Origin: Isoetes taiwanensis
Lineage: Eukaryota; Streptophyta; Lycopodiopsida; Isoetales; Isoetaceae
Length of the DNA: 64,000 nucleotides
Direction of reading: 5' to 3'
Assembly: GCA_021234155.1 (NCBI GenBank)
Contig: JAJEKV010000096.1
Coordinates: 1,496,010-1,560,009 of the forward strand
Under the pieces are notes generated by a model. The model was not told the origin of the DNA. It saw only the letters and a program-made list of their open reading frames with translations, and made no database searches. Below, in pieces: positions 1-10,324 of this stretch. Positions within the stretch are counted from its first letter, which is position 1. The number at the start of each line of letters is the position of its first letter. Position numbers and translations under genes: made by a program.

Positions 1-641
1 ATCATAGTGGCATGCCGGATAAGGATCATGGGAGCATGCAGGCAGCAGAATCTGCTCAGACAGCAGTGGACAAAAGCTTGAATTTGCGCATTGTGGGTCT
101 CCCAGAGGCAAATCCCGCCTTGGATGTAGAACAGGCAGCCAATTTCTTCACAGATGTTATGCACATTCAGAGGCCTGCCATTGTTACAGCACACAGGGTT
201 GGGGCTCAGAGGCCAGACCGGCCTCGCCATATCATCGTGCAGTTCAATAGCCCACAGGACAGGTTGTATGTCCTTCAGCATGGAAGTCATTTAAAAGATA
301 CCCACTTTTCGATTCAAGAAGATCTCTCTCCGCTCCAGCTGACCAGACGACGACAGGAATTATGTAAAGTACGAGAGGCTAGGCTGCAGCAAAAGTGGGC
401 AGTGTATCGGGGAGGTATAGCAATCATCCGAGACCAGTGGCCTCAGAACCCATGGTTTGGGTACACTTAGCTCATGTGCACATGTTTAGCTACTTATTAT
501 CATTTCTGTTGTGTTTTTGTTATGTTGATATTCTTCATTTCTTTGGTTACTGTCATCGAGCTTACGCCCCATCTTTTGTATTGGGTCCCATAACCCGATT
601 GGGTTTCCGCGGACGTTAAAATTTCTATCTATCTATCTTCT
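1..641 (+). mobile_element. L1-type LINE fragment: ORF1 followed directly by a LINE 3' end
   Basis: An ORF1-like coding stretch (12-470) is followed after about 110 bp by a terminal block at 583-600 (GGGTCCCATAACCCGATT) and a short (TATC)n tail at 625-638. The same terminal block, diverged, precedes another simple-repeat tail on the minus strand near 23387-23406, which supports reading both as LINE 3' ends. No endonuclease or reverse transcriptase (ORF2) lies between ORF1 and the tail, although full L1 elements have ORF2 there. This is either an internal deletion or an ORF1-only non-autonomous element. The left end lies outside the window. Confidence 0.65.
12..470 (+). CDS. L1-type ORF1p-like protein, 5' partial
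   Basis: 152 residues from the ATG at 12; the frame stays open to the window edge, so the true start may lie outside. The protein reads like the RRM-like and C-terminal domains of L1 ORF1 nucleic-acid chaperones: an NLRIVGLPE strand near residue 24, then TAHRVG, RPRHIIVQF near 72-80, a D-R-x-x-V-L-Q segment, and SIQEDLSPLQLTRRR near 101-115. This protein packages element RNA in the LINE ribonucleoprotein. The usual N-terminal coiled coil is not in view. It ends in WFGYT with a normal stop and no internal stop, so it may be fairly young. Family assignment is from remembered motif order. Confidence 0.65.
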   Translation: MPDKDHGSMQAAESAQTAVDKSLNLRIVGLPEANPALDVEQAANFFTDVMHIQRPAIVTAHRVGAQRPDRPRHIIVQFNSPQDRLYVLQHGSHLKDTHFSIQEDLSPLQLTRRRQELCKVREARLQQKWAVYRGGIAIIRDQWPQNPWFGYT

Positions 642-1037
642 GGACACTTACGATCCCACTCTTCAAATCAGCTCAACCATATATTGTTTTGCAATGATAG
701 TTTTATTTCATAAAATCTTGGTAAATTATGCTCGCCAAAATTCATTGGAAGACATTCCCTTATAGTGTGCACATTGCTCTGATACTAATCATTTTAGTGG
801 CACGATGTGCTTGGTTTGACTCAATTTATTTCTTTTAAATAAGAGACTCAAAGGCCATCATTGGAGGGATTTCAAATTGGCCATCTTAATTATTCAATTT
901 ACGCCATGTTAATCATTGTCAACTTTGTGGTTGATAATCTATTCACAGACGTGATTGTCACATGTTTTGGCTTCAGCCTATAGTGTTTTGCTTTTTTTTG
1001 CATGGTTGCAAAGAGCACAAAAGCTTTTTCTACTGCA

Positions 1038-1117
1038 TTAACTTGAACAAGAACATGCTTGGACAAATTCATGCAAATTAACTTGAACAAGAATGTGCTT
1101 GGACAAGTTCATGTCAG
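1038..1117. repeat. 40-bp tandem duplication
   Basis: The unit beginning TTAACTTGAACAAGAA occurs at 1038-1077 and again at 1078-1117 with a few substitutions. Confidence 0.8.
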
Positions 1118-1583
1118 TTCAATATAGCATGGTCCATAAAGCAAGATGCTTTTACAATGTGGGGCGCCAAACCAAGAGAAATTCAATGCAACATTAGAAT
1201 TCAACGTCGATATTTATTTCCATAATATACTAAATTAACAATATTTTATAAGCCATCTCCAGATGAATGCACTCGGTGTTACATGGTCTTCGTCATCTAT
1301 ACCCTCAAAACCTGCAGCATCATCAACATTCTCAAAAGCAAAATCACTTACAGTTGCTTCTGAATCATATAGAGACGAATCAGTGGAGATATCTTCTTCA
1401 ACTCCCCCATACACGTTACGCTTCAAATCCATGAGATAAATAGCAGCATCAAAGGAACAAAAGATGAAATGGTAGATGGAAATCACAACAAACAGATGAA
1501 TTGTGGATGAAGAAATAACTCGTAAGGACGATTCACTTGAAGAAATAGCTCTCTATGAGGGTAAACTTGTGAGCTTTTAGACA

Positions 1584-1637
1584 TTCTATAAAAACCTCCC
1601 CTAGTTTCTTTGGAAAGTTGGGGAGGTTTCTATAAAA
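1584..1637. repeat. Inverted repeat (hairpin) with an 18-bp loop
   Basis: The left arm TTCTATAAAAACCTCCCC (1584-1601) is the near reverse complement of GGGGAGGTTTCTATAAAA (1620-1637). The core GAAACCTCC recurs three times nearby at about 1780-1840, so this may be the end of a short foldback element; no target duplication was identified. Confidence 0.6.
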
Positions 1638-1700
1638 TATATATAAAAAAAATAGTAATTAATTTTCGCAACCATCGAGGGATGGCGCCTCTTCATTAAG

Positions 1701-2188
1701 ACGCACGAGGATTGAGATGCACGGGAGGGCAAATCTTGGTCTTCGTGCAAATTTAAGGAGGAGCTTCTTTTTTATTTTTATGGAAACCTCCCCATCTTTT
1801 CGTGGAAACCTCCCTTGTTTTCTTAATTGGAAACCTCCTTGTCATGAACCTACGCGAAAACAAGAAAAATATGTGGAAAATACGAAAGAAATATGCCCAA
1901 GATCGGCAAAGAATCTAATATATGAATAGGAATCAAGAGTACAATGGCCCGAAGGCAAGCAGGAACACGAGACAGATGCCTAGAAGGCTCAAGACTAGAG
2001 TTGAACTAGAATGGTTCGACAAGACGAAGGTGCCTCCTTATATATCTAGGCCAACGGTCAGGATCGCGCCACTCCAATGGATGAGATCTCGCCAAGTGTC
2101 GCGCATGCATTTAGGTTCTAGAGTATTATAGACCTCCTGGAGGTAGTCCTGCATATGAGAAAGATGTGAGATAATGTCTGCAATAAAT
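1701..2188. other. No gene seen
   Basis: Contains repeated GGAAACCTCC motifs between 1780 and 1840. The short open frames here have no motif support. Confidence 0.4.
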
Positions 2189-2270
2189 ATTGGTAGCGCA
2201 CTTGGCAAAGGTGTGTGACTTGCAACTGGAAGGTTGCGAGTTCAAACCCTATCTTGTGCAACGACCCTTT
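2189..2270 (+). repeat. tRNA-like (SINE-type) head with box A and box B
   Basis: A box A-like TTGGCAAAGGTGTG is followed about 30 bp later by a box B-like GAGTTCAAACCC, the spacing of an internal RNA polymerase III promoter. The T-arm does not pair well, so it is not a functional tRNA. It most resembles a tRNA-derived SINE head. The 3' end of such a SINE is not evident. Confidence 0.4.
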
Positions 2271-2342
2271 TGCATCCGTGTGACGACCATCTTTTATACA
2301 TACGAGTATAACATTCGTATGATACGAATATCCATATGGTCA

Positions 2343-3338
2343 TCACACCATCCCCCTCCTACGATGGCGACGAGTCCTCGGAGCTGGAGCCAGAGTATTG
2401 AAACTTGGCTTGTCCGGGTAACGTCGGTGAAACTCCACAATATTATCAGGAGCATTATTCAGATTCTCGGCAGGCTCTCAGGTTCTATCACTTGGTGAGT
2501 AACCTTTTCAATCGGTGAAGTAATACAATCGTCAACAAAGAAACTTGGAGTCTAGAATCTCTCGAACCTCGAACTCCTCATGATCATCAATTTCTACTGG
2601 TGGTGGCGGCGGAGGAACGCGATCTGGGAAGGTATTGACTGTGTAGGGCTCCAATAGAGAAACATGGAATACTAGATGAAGCCGAACAGCTGAAGGGAGC
2701 TCGAGCCGGAATGCCATATTGCTGATCTGAGGACCAAGGCGACGATAGTCAAACTTATTGCAGGGACGTGAGATAGGGAGGTCCCTACGAAGAAGCCAGA
2801 CAAGGTCACCAACGTGAAATTTAGGAGCTTCCTGCCGATACAAATCAGCATAATGCCAATAGCATTCCTGTGCTCGGTGAAGATGATGTTGAAGATCCGA
2901 TTGAAGAGCCTGGAGTTTCTCAAGTCGAGACTCAGCACTAGGATTGACAGAGTCACCGCCAGCGACGCTAAGGGACCAACGAGGATGCTAACCAGAGTTT
3001 AGAAAGAACGGAGTCTGGCCAGGGAAGCATGTACTGAGTTATTATAGGCAAACTCAGCTAGTGGAAGATAATCGACCCAATCATCCTGCTGCTAACTGAT
3101 AAAGCGCCTTAAATATTGCTCCAGAGTCTGATTAGTGCACTCCGCCTGCCCATTACTTTATGGATGATGACCGGATGTCAATGAGCGGCCGATATGCAAT
3201 AACTCCAAAAGCCGCTTCCAAAAACCTACGATGAACTGTGGTCCACGATCGCTGACGATAGTATCTGGCAAGCCGTGAAGTCTGACTACATCACGAAGAA
3301 GAAGATCTGTTGTTCCCTCACTGGTGATTGTGACGTTG
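2343..3338 (-). mobile_element. Ty3/gypsy chromovirus Pol fragment (integrase to chromodomain), decayed
   Basis: On the minus strand the integrase core reads TSEGTTDLLL then RLHGLPDTIVSDRGPQF and SLTSGHHP (3330 down to about 3158), followed by the C-terminal segment FHVGDLVWLLRR and DYRRLGP (2843-2700) with FHVSLLEP. Next come EFEVREILDSK and a chromodomain-like KGYSPSDRT with stop codons in place of tryptophans (about 2540-2430). A tail of NAPDNIVEFHRRYPDK leads to the stop at 2343-2345. Frameshifts lie between 2850 and 3160. This order is typical of Ty3/gypsy chromoviruses, whose chromodomain guides integration into chromatin. The upstream (right) side is cut at 3338 where the LTR at 3339 begins, so the gypsy copy was older. 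Confidence 0.85.
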
Positions 3339-5674
3339 TGATGCTGCCACATTTTGGCAGCATAGAAGAGCCATTTGCATGAACTACACCTTTGGCTAAC
3401 ATTTGGTTTGATACATGTGCGCATGAGCTAATCAAGCAACTGAATTGAAGATATCTACCTTTGAAGACTCTTAGAAGACATTTGTGATGAAGAACCAAGG
3501 GAGAACATTGATTGAGCATCATACAAGTATGGCAAGAAAGTTGAGATTCAAGCAAGAAGATTTGAGCCTAAATTGAAGACCCCTTGTTAGAGTTTGGAAG
3601 ATCCCTCAAGGTTCATTGGTATGTGGCTAGATCCAAGTCATTTTGGCGTGAATTCCATTTTCCAAGGCTTCTTTCATGTTCTTACCATCTTGATCCCATT
3701 CATGACTTCCTATCTCCATACTCCATTACCATTTCCCCTAGCCAAAGGTTGGCAAAGTTTCTTTTTTCTAGTCAAAGCACATCACATACCTATTATTCAT
3801 CCACTTTCTTGAGAAAATGCAAAAAACTCCACCAAATTTGGCTATTCCTAAGGTCTAAGACCATTTGTGCACAAGTGCCAAATATTATGCCAAATCATCC
3901 ACATCATCTTCAAAATGCCAAATATCATCTACATCATCACTCAAGTACATCCACATCACCATACACATGTCATCCACCTCATCACCACATCACAAAAAGT
4001 TTTGACTAGAAAAAAGTTATTTAACCACCTTGCTTGCCACATCATCACCTCATTGTGCCATGTCATCACCCATTTGCCACATCACTCCATAACCTTGCCA
4101 CCTCACCAAAATTAGCCTTATTTTGAGCCAAAAATTAAGATGCTTTTTTTTTGCTAAAAGATTCTACCCTCACGTAGAGCATCAAAAAAAATTCCATGTG
4201 GAAAAAAGAATTTTTGAAAAAGACCCTGTTATGACCCTCATATTCCATTTCTTGGGAACCGTGCCAAATTTGAAAAAACAAAAAAAATTCCTATTTACTT
4301 CCCCTGGCCTAGTCACCCATTTCCCCAATCACCTTTTGCCACATGGCACCTCGGGTATGTGAGGTGGCAACCACATGGAAATAGCATATGAATAAATTAT
4401 AAAGTTTAGAATTTTGTGCCTTATATATCCGAACTTTCTTTTGTAAAAATGCCTATGGGATATTTCCATGAATTCTTAAAGAACCCTAAAAAGTTGATCA
4501 TGCCAAGAACCATTTTTTCTGATGATTCAACGGCCTAATCATGGTCTATGGGTCTCGAAATGCCTGGATCCAAGCCAAGAAACAGACCCATGCACTAAAA
4601 ACAAACAAAAGCCACGGATTTTACCAAGAATCAACCAAAAAAGGGCATTAGAAAAAGGGGCTTTGGCTATCAGAGAAGAGAGAGGGCTTGGAGCATGAAG
4701 AACAGGTCGAGTTGGCTCTGAAAGAAGGATTGGGGACTCTTACTTGAAGAATAGCTTCCATATTTCAGTTTTTTGACATGCCTTGAGCAAAAAAATCCGA
4801 ATTCTTGATGTATTTTCATATTTCCTTTGAGATTCTAATATAATACTACCTTTGGCATTGTTATGAAGTTCAAATAGATGCTATTCAAGTTGTTTCATGC
4901 ATATTTTCTGATTTTTGAGCAAAATCCCTGATATGTGCACTGAAATTTCACTGTCTCAAGTCTGCAAGTTTAGCCATGCCCTATATGCAAACTTTATCTC
5001 CAAAAAAATTGAGCTTAATTTCCATGACTCTCTTGCTATTCATCTTTCATTCAAAATAGATTTCATAATTTTAGCACTCATAAATCGATAGTTATGGCTT
5101 TGCAAAGTTGGCTGTTCTAGAACTGTAAAAATTTCTGAGACAGTCATTGAAATTTCCTCTTCCAAGTTTGCCTTTTCAAAAGTCCATAGATTTCCAACTG
5201 CTCATCCAAAAATTATGAAACTTTGTCATGTGCATGCCTTCCTATCCATCTTACCCCAGTCCAAGTTTCATGATTTTAGGACTTTTTCATCTCAAGTTAC
5301 AGATCCCCAAAGTTGGCTGTTCCAAAAGTTTCAAAATTTCTGATACACTCATTGAAAATTGTCTGTTTCAAGTCTGCTTGTTCAAAAATCCATAGTAAGC
5401 AAAGGAAACGTCCAAAAATCCTGAAATTAAATAGCAAGCATCCCCTACTACTGTTCTCTCACTATTCCAAGTTTGAATAAATTTTAGTGCACGTATCCCA
5501 AGATATGGATATGCAAACTTGGCATTTCCAAAACAGTCAAAAATTCAGGGACAGTTGAACTTTTGCAATTTGCTTCATTCTAATCCATCATTTGCATTGA
5601 GGATTGATCACCCTAAGTGATTTGGAGGTTCTAAACCACTGAGGTTGAAGGTTTTGCCAGGAACACCTTCAACA
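3339..5674 (+). repeat. 5' LTR
   Basis: Begins TGATGCTGCC and ends CCTTCAACA (TG...CA ends). The first 25 bases hold a hairpin (GCTGCC / GGCAGC). The start is fixed by where identity with the 3' copy at 8279 begins, and the end by comparison with the related LTR at 10325-12567 and by the primer site three bases downstream. Small frames within it, rich in histidine and serine from CATCATC runs, are not genes. Confidence 0.8.
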
Positions 5675-5677
5675 TTT

Positions 5678-5695
5678 TGGAGGTTCTACCGAGAT
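5678..5695 (+). promoter_or_regulatory. Primer binding site complementary to tRNA-Gln
   Basis: TGGAGGTTCTACCGAGAT lies 3 bp after the LTR end. Its complement reads as the 3' end of a eukaryotic tRNA-Gln: an acceptor arm TAGAACC, discriminator T, then CCA, preceded by a TCTCGG T-stem. From memory of tRNA-Gln sequences the match looks complete over 18 nt. Most plant LTR elements use tRNA-Met, so this is less common. Confidence 0.7.
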
Positions 5696-5802
5696 CCTTT
5701 CCTGGTAGACATTCTCGTGGCTATTGAGCAATTAAGCATGCATGTTTCTGATGCTCAGAGTATTCTTGATGGTCTTTGAGTGCCTAAAGTTTTGATAATG
5801 TG

Positions 5803-7641
5803 ATGGAGCAAGCTTCTCAAGGAGAAAAGGTTGCAGCAGTTCCAATTCCCATACAAGTTGATGTGATCTTTCCAATTCCAGCACCTCTTTATCATGGTCT
5901 TGAAGAACCTGAGCTTTATCTTTGTAGATTTGAAGAATATTTTGATGATTATGGTAAGAGAAGAGGAGAAAAGATTGATGTATTTGGCAGGTGCATGAAA
6001 GAGGAAGCAAGCCATTGGTTTGAGTACCAAAAGACTTGCGAGGTACATGATTGGGATGAACTCAAAAGGAACTTCATCAAGAGATTTGGGGTGCCAACCA
6101 CACAAGAGGAGGTCATTCAAGAGCTGCCAACAATTGTTTTGAGGAAGAATGAAGGGGTGCCAAGTTTCGTGCAAAGATTTCATGCCTACATGCTCAAGTG
6201 CAAAAGGTACAAAGTGGAATGGCCTACTCTTCATTTGCTTGTTTACTTTGTGCAAGGTTTTAGATTACATTCCACTGTTTACAAGAAAATGCTGAAATGC
6301 TTTCATAAAGGTATGTTCTATTCTATACAACAAGCCTTTGAAAAAGCTTTGGAAATAGATGATCTTTTGACATATCTTCAAAAGCATGATGTTTATGAGC
6401 AGCCTCTTGATACTAAATCTCTCATATGCGAAAGAAAGATAAGCTCAAATCAAAGGGAAACCTTGGAGGAGAAAATGAAAGAAGATGAGGTATGCTTGGA
6501 TGCTAGTATGTCTCTCTTTTCTTGCGACCATGGAAAATCTCAGCAAGAATCAGTCATGACAGTAAGTAATTCAGCATATTCATGTGACAAAAAGGTACCT
6601 CATGATGTTCCCAAGGTGTTTTCCTTCTTGGATACCATTGCCAAATCTGATTTGCAGGAGTTAGAGCATGTTAGCAGCCATATAAATCCAAGATTTGCAT
6701 GTTTTGAAGGTGATTCACATAAGGCCAGCCATGACACCCTAAAGAATGCACATGGATCAGAGGTTTTCATTGCTAATGAAGTAAGTCTTATCACATCTCA
6801 TATGGTTGAGGAGTTTGAGCATGTTCTCTTGTATGATGTTGCTGAGTTTGAGCATTGCCATGAAGAAAAGAGTGTTGAATGCATGAGCAGCCCTGAGTAT
6901 GAGAATTTTTATACCATTCAAGCATTTGAGGATGATTATGAACCATGTTTGTGTGAATTAGAAGTGGGAAACATTGATCTCTCACTATTTCAATGCTCCA
7001 AAAATAAGTTCCAAGGACTTGAATGCCATGACAGTCATAATAGCAGCTCACATTATGAAGTTTTTAGTTTTGAAACCTGTCTATCAGCTGAAAACTCAGG
7101 TGAGGATGATTTGCACATGCCTCAATTGGAGAATTATGCTTTCTTGGATGATTTGAAGCAAACTTTTGAGTTAAAGATGCAAGTTTTAGATGATGTAATA
7201 GCATATGAAGCTTGTGCAGATCTGATCAGTTCTAAATTTCAGCTTTGTGGCAGTCCAAAAAAGTCTGAAAATGATAAGGAATCAGTCCCATGTGTGGTTG
7301 AGCATGAAGAAGTTAATTTTTTGACTAGTTTTGAGCATGACAATGTAGTTGAACTTGAGAAATCAGACTTGAGCAACATCTTATCCAAATGTGCAGCAGA
7401 AAAATATGAATATCCAAGGTCCTTTTCAGCATTTGAGAACAGCAAGTTGATTGGATCATGCCAACATAGTAGGTATTACTATGTTACATCAGATTTGCCA
7501 CTTTTGTATGCTCGTACAATCATCTTTGAGCAGGCCATAGCATTGTGGCATATTGTTTTGCCACTTATGTTGATGCAAACACAAGTTATCTGCATCCTAC
7601 TATTTGGAGGATGTATACCTGACAGAGTTGGAGTTGGCTAA
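5803..7641 (+). CDS. Retrotransposon Gag-like protein
   Basis: 612 residues from the ATG at 5803. Residues about 25-190 match the retrotransposon gag domain: PLYHGLEEPELYLCRFEEYF, then CMKEEASHWFEY, DWDELKRNFIKRFG and VPSFVQRFHAYM. This is the capsid part that assembles the particle around the element RNA. The remaining 400 residues are acidic, rich in Cys, His, Ser and Glu, without a CCHC zinc knuckle in the usual pattern and without protease motifs. The frame has no internal stop or frameshift, notable for a copy whose 3' LTR is broken. No pol gene follows. The C-terminal function is unknown. Confidence 0.75.
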   Translation: MEQASQGEKVAAVPIPIQVDVIFPIPAPLYHGLEEPELYLCRFEEYFDDYGKRRGEKIDVFGRCMKEEASHWFEYQKTCEVHDWDELKRNFIKRFGVPTTQEEVIQELPTIVLRKNEGVPSFVQRFHAYMLKCKRYKVEWPTLHLLVYFVQGFRLHSTVYKKMLKCFHKGMFYSIQQAFEKALEIDDLLTYLQKHDVYEQPLDTKSLICERKISSNQRETLEEKMKEDEVCLDASMSLFSCDHGKSQQESVMTVSNSAYSCDKKVPHDVPKVFSFLDTIAKSDLQELEHVSSHINPRFACFEGDSHKASHDTLKNAHGSEVFIANEVSLITSHMVEEFEHVLLYDVAEFEHCHEEKSVECMSSPEYENFYTIQAFEDDYEPCLCELEVGNIDLSLFQCSKNKFQGLECHDSHNSSSHYEVFSFETCLSAENSGEDDLHMPQLENYAFLDDLKQTFELKMQVLDDVIAYEACADLISSKFQLCGSPKKSENDKESVPCVVEHEEVNFLTSFEHDNVVELEKSDLSNILSKCAAEKYEYPRSFSAFENSKLIGSCQHSRYYYVTSDLPLLYARTIIFEQAIALWHIVLPLMLMQTQVICILLFGGCIPDRVGVG

Positions 7642-7798
7642 AGCACGTACCATTCCATGATGTAGTCCAAAGCAAGACTTTACTTTGGTGCTACAGTAAT
7701 ACATGTGCTCTTCATCAGAACATGTTTGCACATGTGAACAGATCATACATAGCTGATTCTATCATATTGCCACCATCCCATCATGTCCACACCATGCG

Positions 7799-7918
7799 CA
7801 CATCTCATTTGTCATGTTTCCACATCCTTTTCCATCTGCACATCTCATTTGCCATGTTTCCACATCCTTTTCCATCTGCACGTCTCATTTGCCATGTTTC
7901 CACATCCTTTTCCATCTG
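7799..7918. repeat. Three-copy 40-bp tandem repeat
   Basis: Units begin at 7799, 7839 and 7879 (CACATCTCATTTGCCATG...); a partial fourth starts at 7919. Copies differ at one or two bases. Confidence 0.9.
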
Positions 7919-8240
7919 TAGATCTTATTTGCCATGTACACGTATGTCCCATCATGTCCATATTATGTGCTCACAAGTGTATCCTTATCATGTCCACACC
8001 ATGTACACATCATTCCCAACCATTCATCTCAAGTTACCATCATGCCTCCATATTGTCACCTCTATTTTGCTAACCATACATTCATTTGTCATGCAGGTCC
8101 ACCACATTCATAGTTCCATGATCATTTGCACATCATTTGGCCTACCTACCATACTACCTTGCTTCTCTTTCTCATGAAAACCCATGTTGCCAACCATTTT
8201 TCCACATTGGCAACCATCAAGTAAATCCACATCTAGTTCA

Positions 8241-8253
8241 AGAGGCTGGGGGA
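8241..8253 (+). promoter_or_regulatory. Polypurine-tract-like sequence upstream of the 3' LTR
   Basis: AGAGGCTGGGGGA lies 25 bp before the LTR start; the same tract (AGGCTGGGAGA) precedes the related LTR at 10325 at similar spacing. A polypurine tract normally abuts the LTR, so either the primer lies elsewhere or the LTR boundary is offset. Confidence 0.4.
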
Positions 8254-8278
8254 CCAGCCTATCCTTCTTTGTTTGGCA

Positions 8279-8941
8279 TGATGCTGCCACATTTTGGCAG
8301 CATAGAAGAGCCATTTGCATGAACTACACCTTTGGCTAACATTTGGTTTGATACATGTGTGCATGAGCTAATCAAGCAACAGAATTGAAGACATCTACCT
8401 TTGAAGACTTTTAGAAGATATTCGTGATGAAGAACCAAGGGAGAACATTGATTGAGCATCATACAAGTATGGCAAGAAAGTTGAGATTCAAGCAAGAAGA
8501 TTTGAGCCTAAATTGAAGACCCCTCGTTAGAGTCTGGAAGACCCCTCAAGGTTCATTGGTATGTGGCTAGATCCAAGTCATTTTGGCATGAATTCCATTT
8601 TCCAAGGCTTCTTTCATGTTCTTACCATCTTGATCCCATTCATGACTTCCTATCTCCATACTCCATTACCATTTCCCCTAGCCAAAGGTTGGCAAAGTTT
8701 CCTTTTTCTAGTCAAAGCACATCACATACCTATTATTCATCCACTTTCTTGAGAAAATGCAAAAAACTCCACCAAATTTGGCTATTCCTAAGGTATAAGA
8801 CCATTTGTGCACAAGTGCCAAATATTATGCCAAATCATCCACATCATCTTCAAAATGCCAAATATCATCCACATCATCACTCAAGTACATCGACATCACC
8901 ATACACATGTCATCCACCTCATCACCACATCACAAAAAGTT
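8279..8941 (+). repeat. 3' LTR, truncated
   Basis: About 98% identical to the start of the 5' LTR. Identity stops at 8941, where the sequence changes abruptly to GC-richer DNA. Most of the 14 differences are C/T or G/A, as expected from decay of methylated cytosines. Confidence 0.85.
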
Positions 8942-10200
8942 AAAAATGAGAGCTCCTACCCGTGGCTCTGACTCATAAGGAAGTCGACTGACTGGATAGG
9001 CCTCAAGATAGAGCAGACCGAGTCATAACAATGGCGGGGCTGGCTATAGACAATGGCTAGGGTTGACCACTCCATCCGCCCCTCCTGTGCATACTTTGCA
9101 GATGGGCTAGATCAAGCTCTGGCATGACTCTAGCCTTCTGGATACGCAATCCCATGGCATCACCCATCGGGACTACTCCAGGTTGCATCTCCCTGGTCCG
9201 TCGAGGAAGGAAGGGTTGCATCTCCCCTTCCCGGGGTCTAGAGGTTCCACGGGCGGCTAGAGAATCGTGGCGACACACGATTCGTCAACCCCCCAAAACA
9301 AGAGCCAAGCCAACACTTGCAACTCTTGAGAGGCAGGGCGACACCATTGCCCCAGGAGGTGTGGACTCATGCCCGACCCACACGAAGTGACCGACCATAA
9401 GCCTAGCCCACTATGGGATCCCCAGTAGCCACGCTCAGCAGGGATCCTCCCTCCGCATTGCCTCTAGCCCCGTTGTGTAGTGCTGAGTCACATCATAGCC
9501 TCCATAGCCCGGTGGGTTCCTATGCACAGGCCGCAAGAATAATAGGAACTAAGGGGTCTAAACTAGGAGCATACTACTAAGTAAGGCTACTAGGTCTCTA
9601 CCCCCCTTCCCAATACAAGAGGAGCAAACATGATCAACCATCATCACATCACATCACATCATATCATAGTAACATCATAAGAACATCTTAACCTAATCAT
9701 ACATACCTAACTTACAGTTAGGATTCCTTGATTAGGGTTCAAGATGTTCAACAAGGGTTCTAGGATGGCTCTACTCTAGATACAACATACAGACCCATCT
9801 GGAGTGCTAACTTCCAGATGAACTACCATGACTCTACTCCACCTACCTGCTCCAGAAGCACTTCCTCCCATCCCTGGTGTCTCCATGCTCCTTGACGTGA
9901 TCGAAGTCGTGCTCCCTCCTGGTGCACACACTTCGGGGGCTGCTGCACCAGGCTATGCTACGACGAACGATGCTCGAAACGGGGTTTCGAGCGCGTAGAT
10001 GAGTGTTCAGGTGCTAGAGTCAGGAAAAGGGGTCTAGGGTTAGGGTTTGAGCCAATATAGGTTAGGGTCCACATGGGATGCCACGTGGCACCAATAGGAT
10101 GGGGCCGTGTGGCGGTTGCCCAATAGGATAAGGCCATGTGGAAATGGGCCTTATCCTAAGGGTATCTAAGTTAAACAATTAACTTAGATATGTGCCCCTT
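8942..10200. repeat. GC-richer unclassified repeat segment
   Basis: Clearly higher GC than its flanks, with an abrupt left junction at 8942. No long coding frame. Contains runs of CATCA (9635-9670), a short telomere-like CTAGGGTTAGGGTTT near 10033-10047, and inverted repeats near 10160-10195. It probably derives from another LTR element, but I cannot classify it. Confidence 0.35.
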
Positions 10201-10285
10201 GTCACTTCTAAGGTATACAAGAGACTTGTATAGTGACGGGTCCAGGAATATACGTATTTATGGCGTATATTCCCCTGGAACGTCA
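10201..10285. repeat. Two adjoining hairpins sharing a GTGAC arm
   Basis: The first hairpin runs from GTCAC (10201) through TATACAAG/CTTGTATA to GTGAC (10231-10235). The second runs from GTGACG (about 10233) through CCAGGAATATACG and CGTATATTCCCCTGG to CGTCAC (10285). They share the GTGAC bases. They end directly upstream of the purine tract of the next LTR element. TGGAACGTCAC recurs at 12876-12886 on the far side of that LTR, next to another palindrome. Confidence 0.7.
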
Positions 10286-10324
10286 CAAAAGGCTGGGAGA
10301 CCAGCCTGTTCTTTCTGTTTGGCA

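Larger units (their letters stand above)
642..1700. other. No gene seen; short tandem repeat and a hairpin
   Basis: AT-rich sequence without a convincing coding region. It holds a two-copy 40-bp tandem repeat (1038-1117) and an 18-bp inverted repeat (arms 1584-1601 and 1620-1637). An 83-residue acidic reading frame at 1235-1486 on the minus strand could be an exon of an unknown gene but has no recognisable motif. Confidence 0.5.
7642..8278 (+). other. Untranslated internal region of the LTR element
   Basis: No convincing coding sequence. Holds the 40-bp tandem repeat at 7799-7918 and many CATC/CACATC motifs. Ends with a purine-rich tract and a 20-bp linker before the 3' LTR. Confidence 0.6.
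3339..8941 (+). mobile_element. Gag-only LTR retrotransposon with large LTRs, 3' LTR truncated
   Basis: A 2.34-kb LTR (3339-5674) is followed by a tRNA-Gln-type primer site and a single gag gene (5803-7641), then a second LTR starting at 8279. The 662 bp that can be aligned between the two LTRs (3339-4000 and 8279-8940) differ at 14 positions by my count, about 98% identity. No protease, reverse transcriptase, RNase H or integrase frame exists between gag and the 3' LTR, so the element depends on a partner for mobilisation. It sits inside the gypsy integrase gene on its left side. On the right the 3' LTR stops after about 660 bp at unrelated DNA. Confidence 0.8.

Noticed and set aside
1235-1486. 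83-residue acidic minus-strand frame
   Set aside because: No motif, no splice evidence, no homologous piece in the window.
3584-4115. Open frames rich in His, Ser and Pro
   Set aside because: They lie in the LTR and come from CATC repeats; the same frames recur in the 3' LTR.
10033-10047. Interstitial telomere repeat
   Set aside because: Only about two units; chance level in a G-rich patch.
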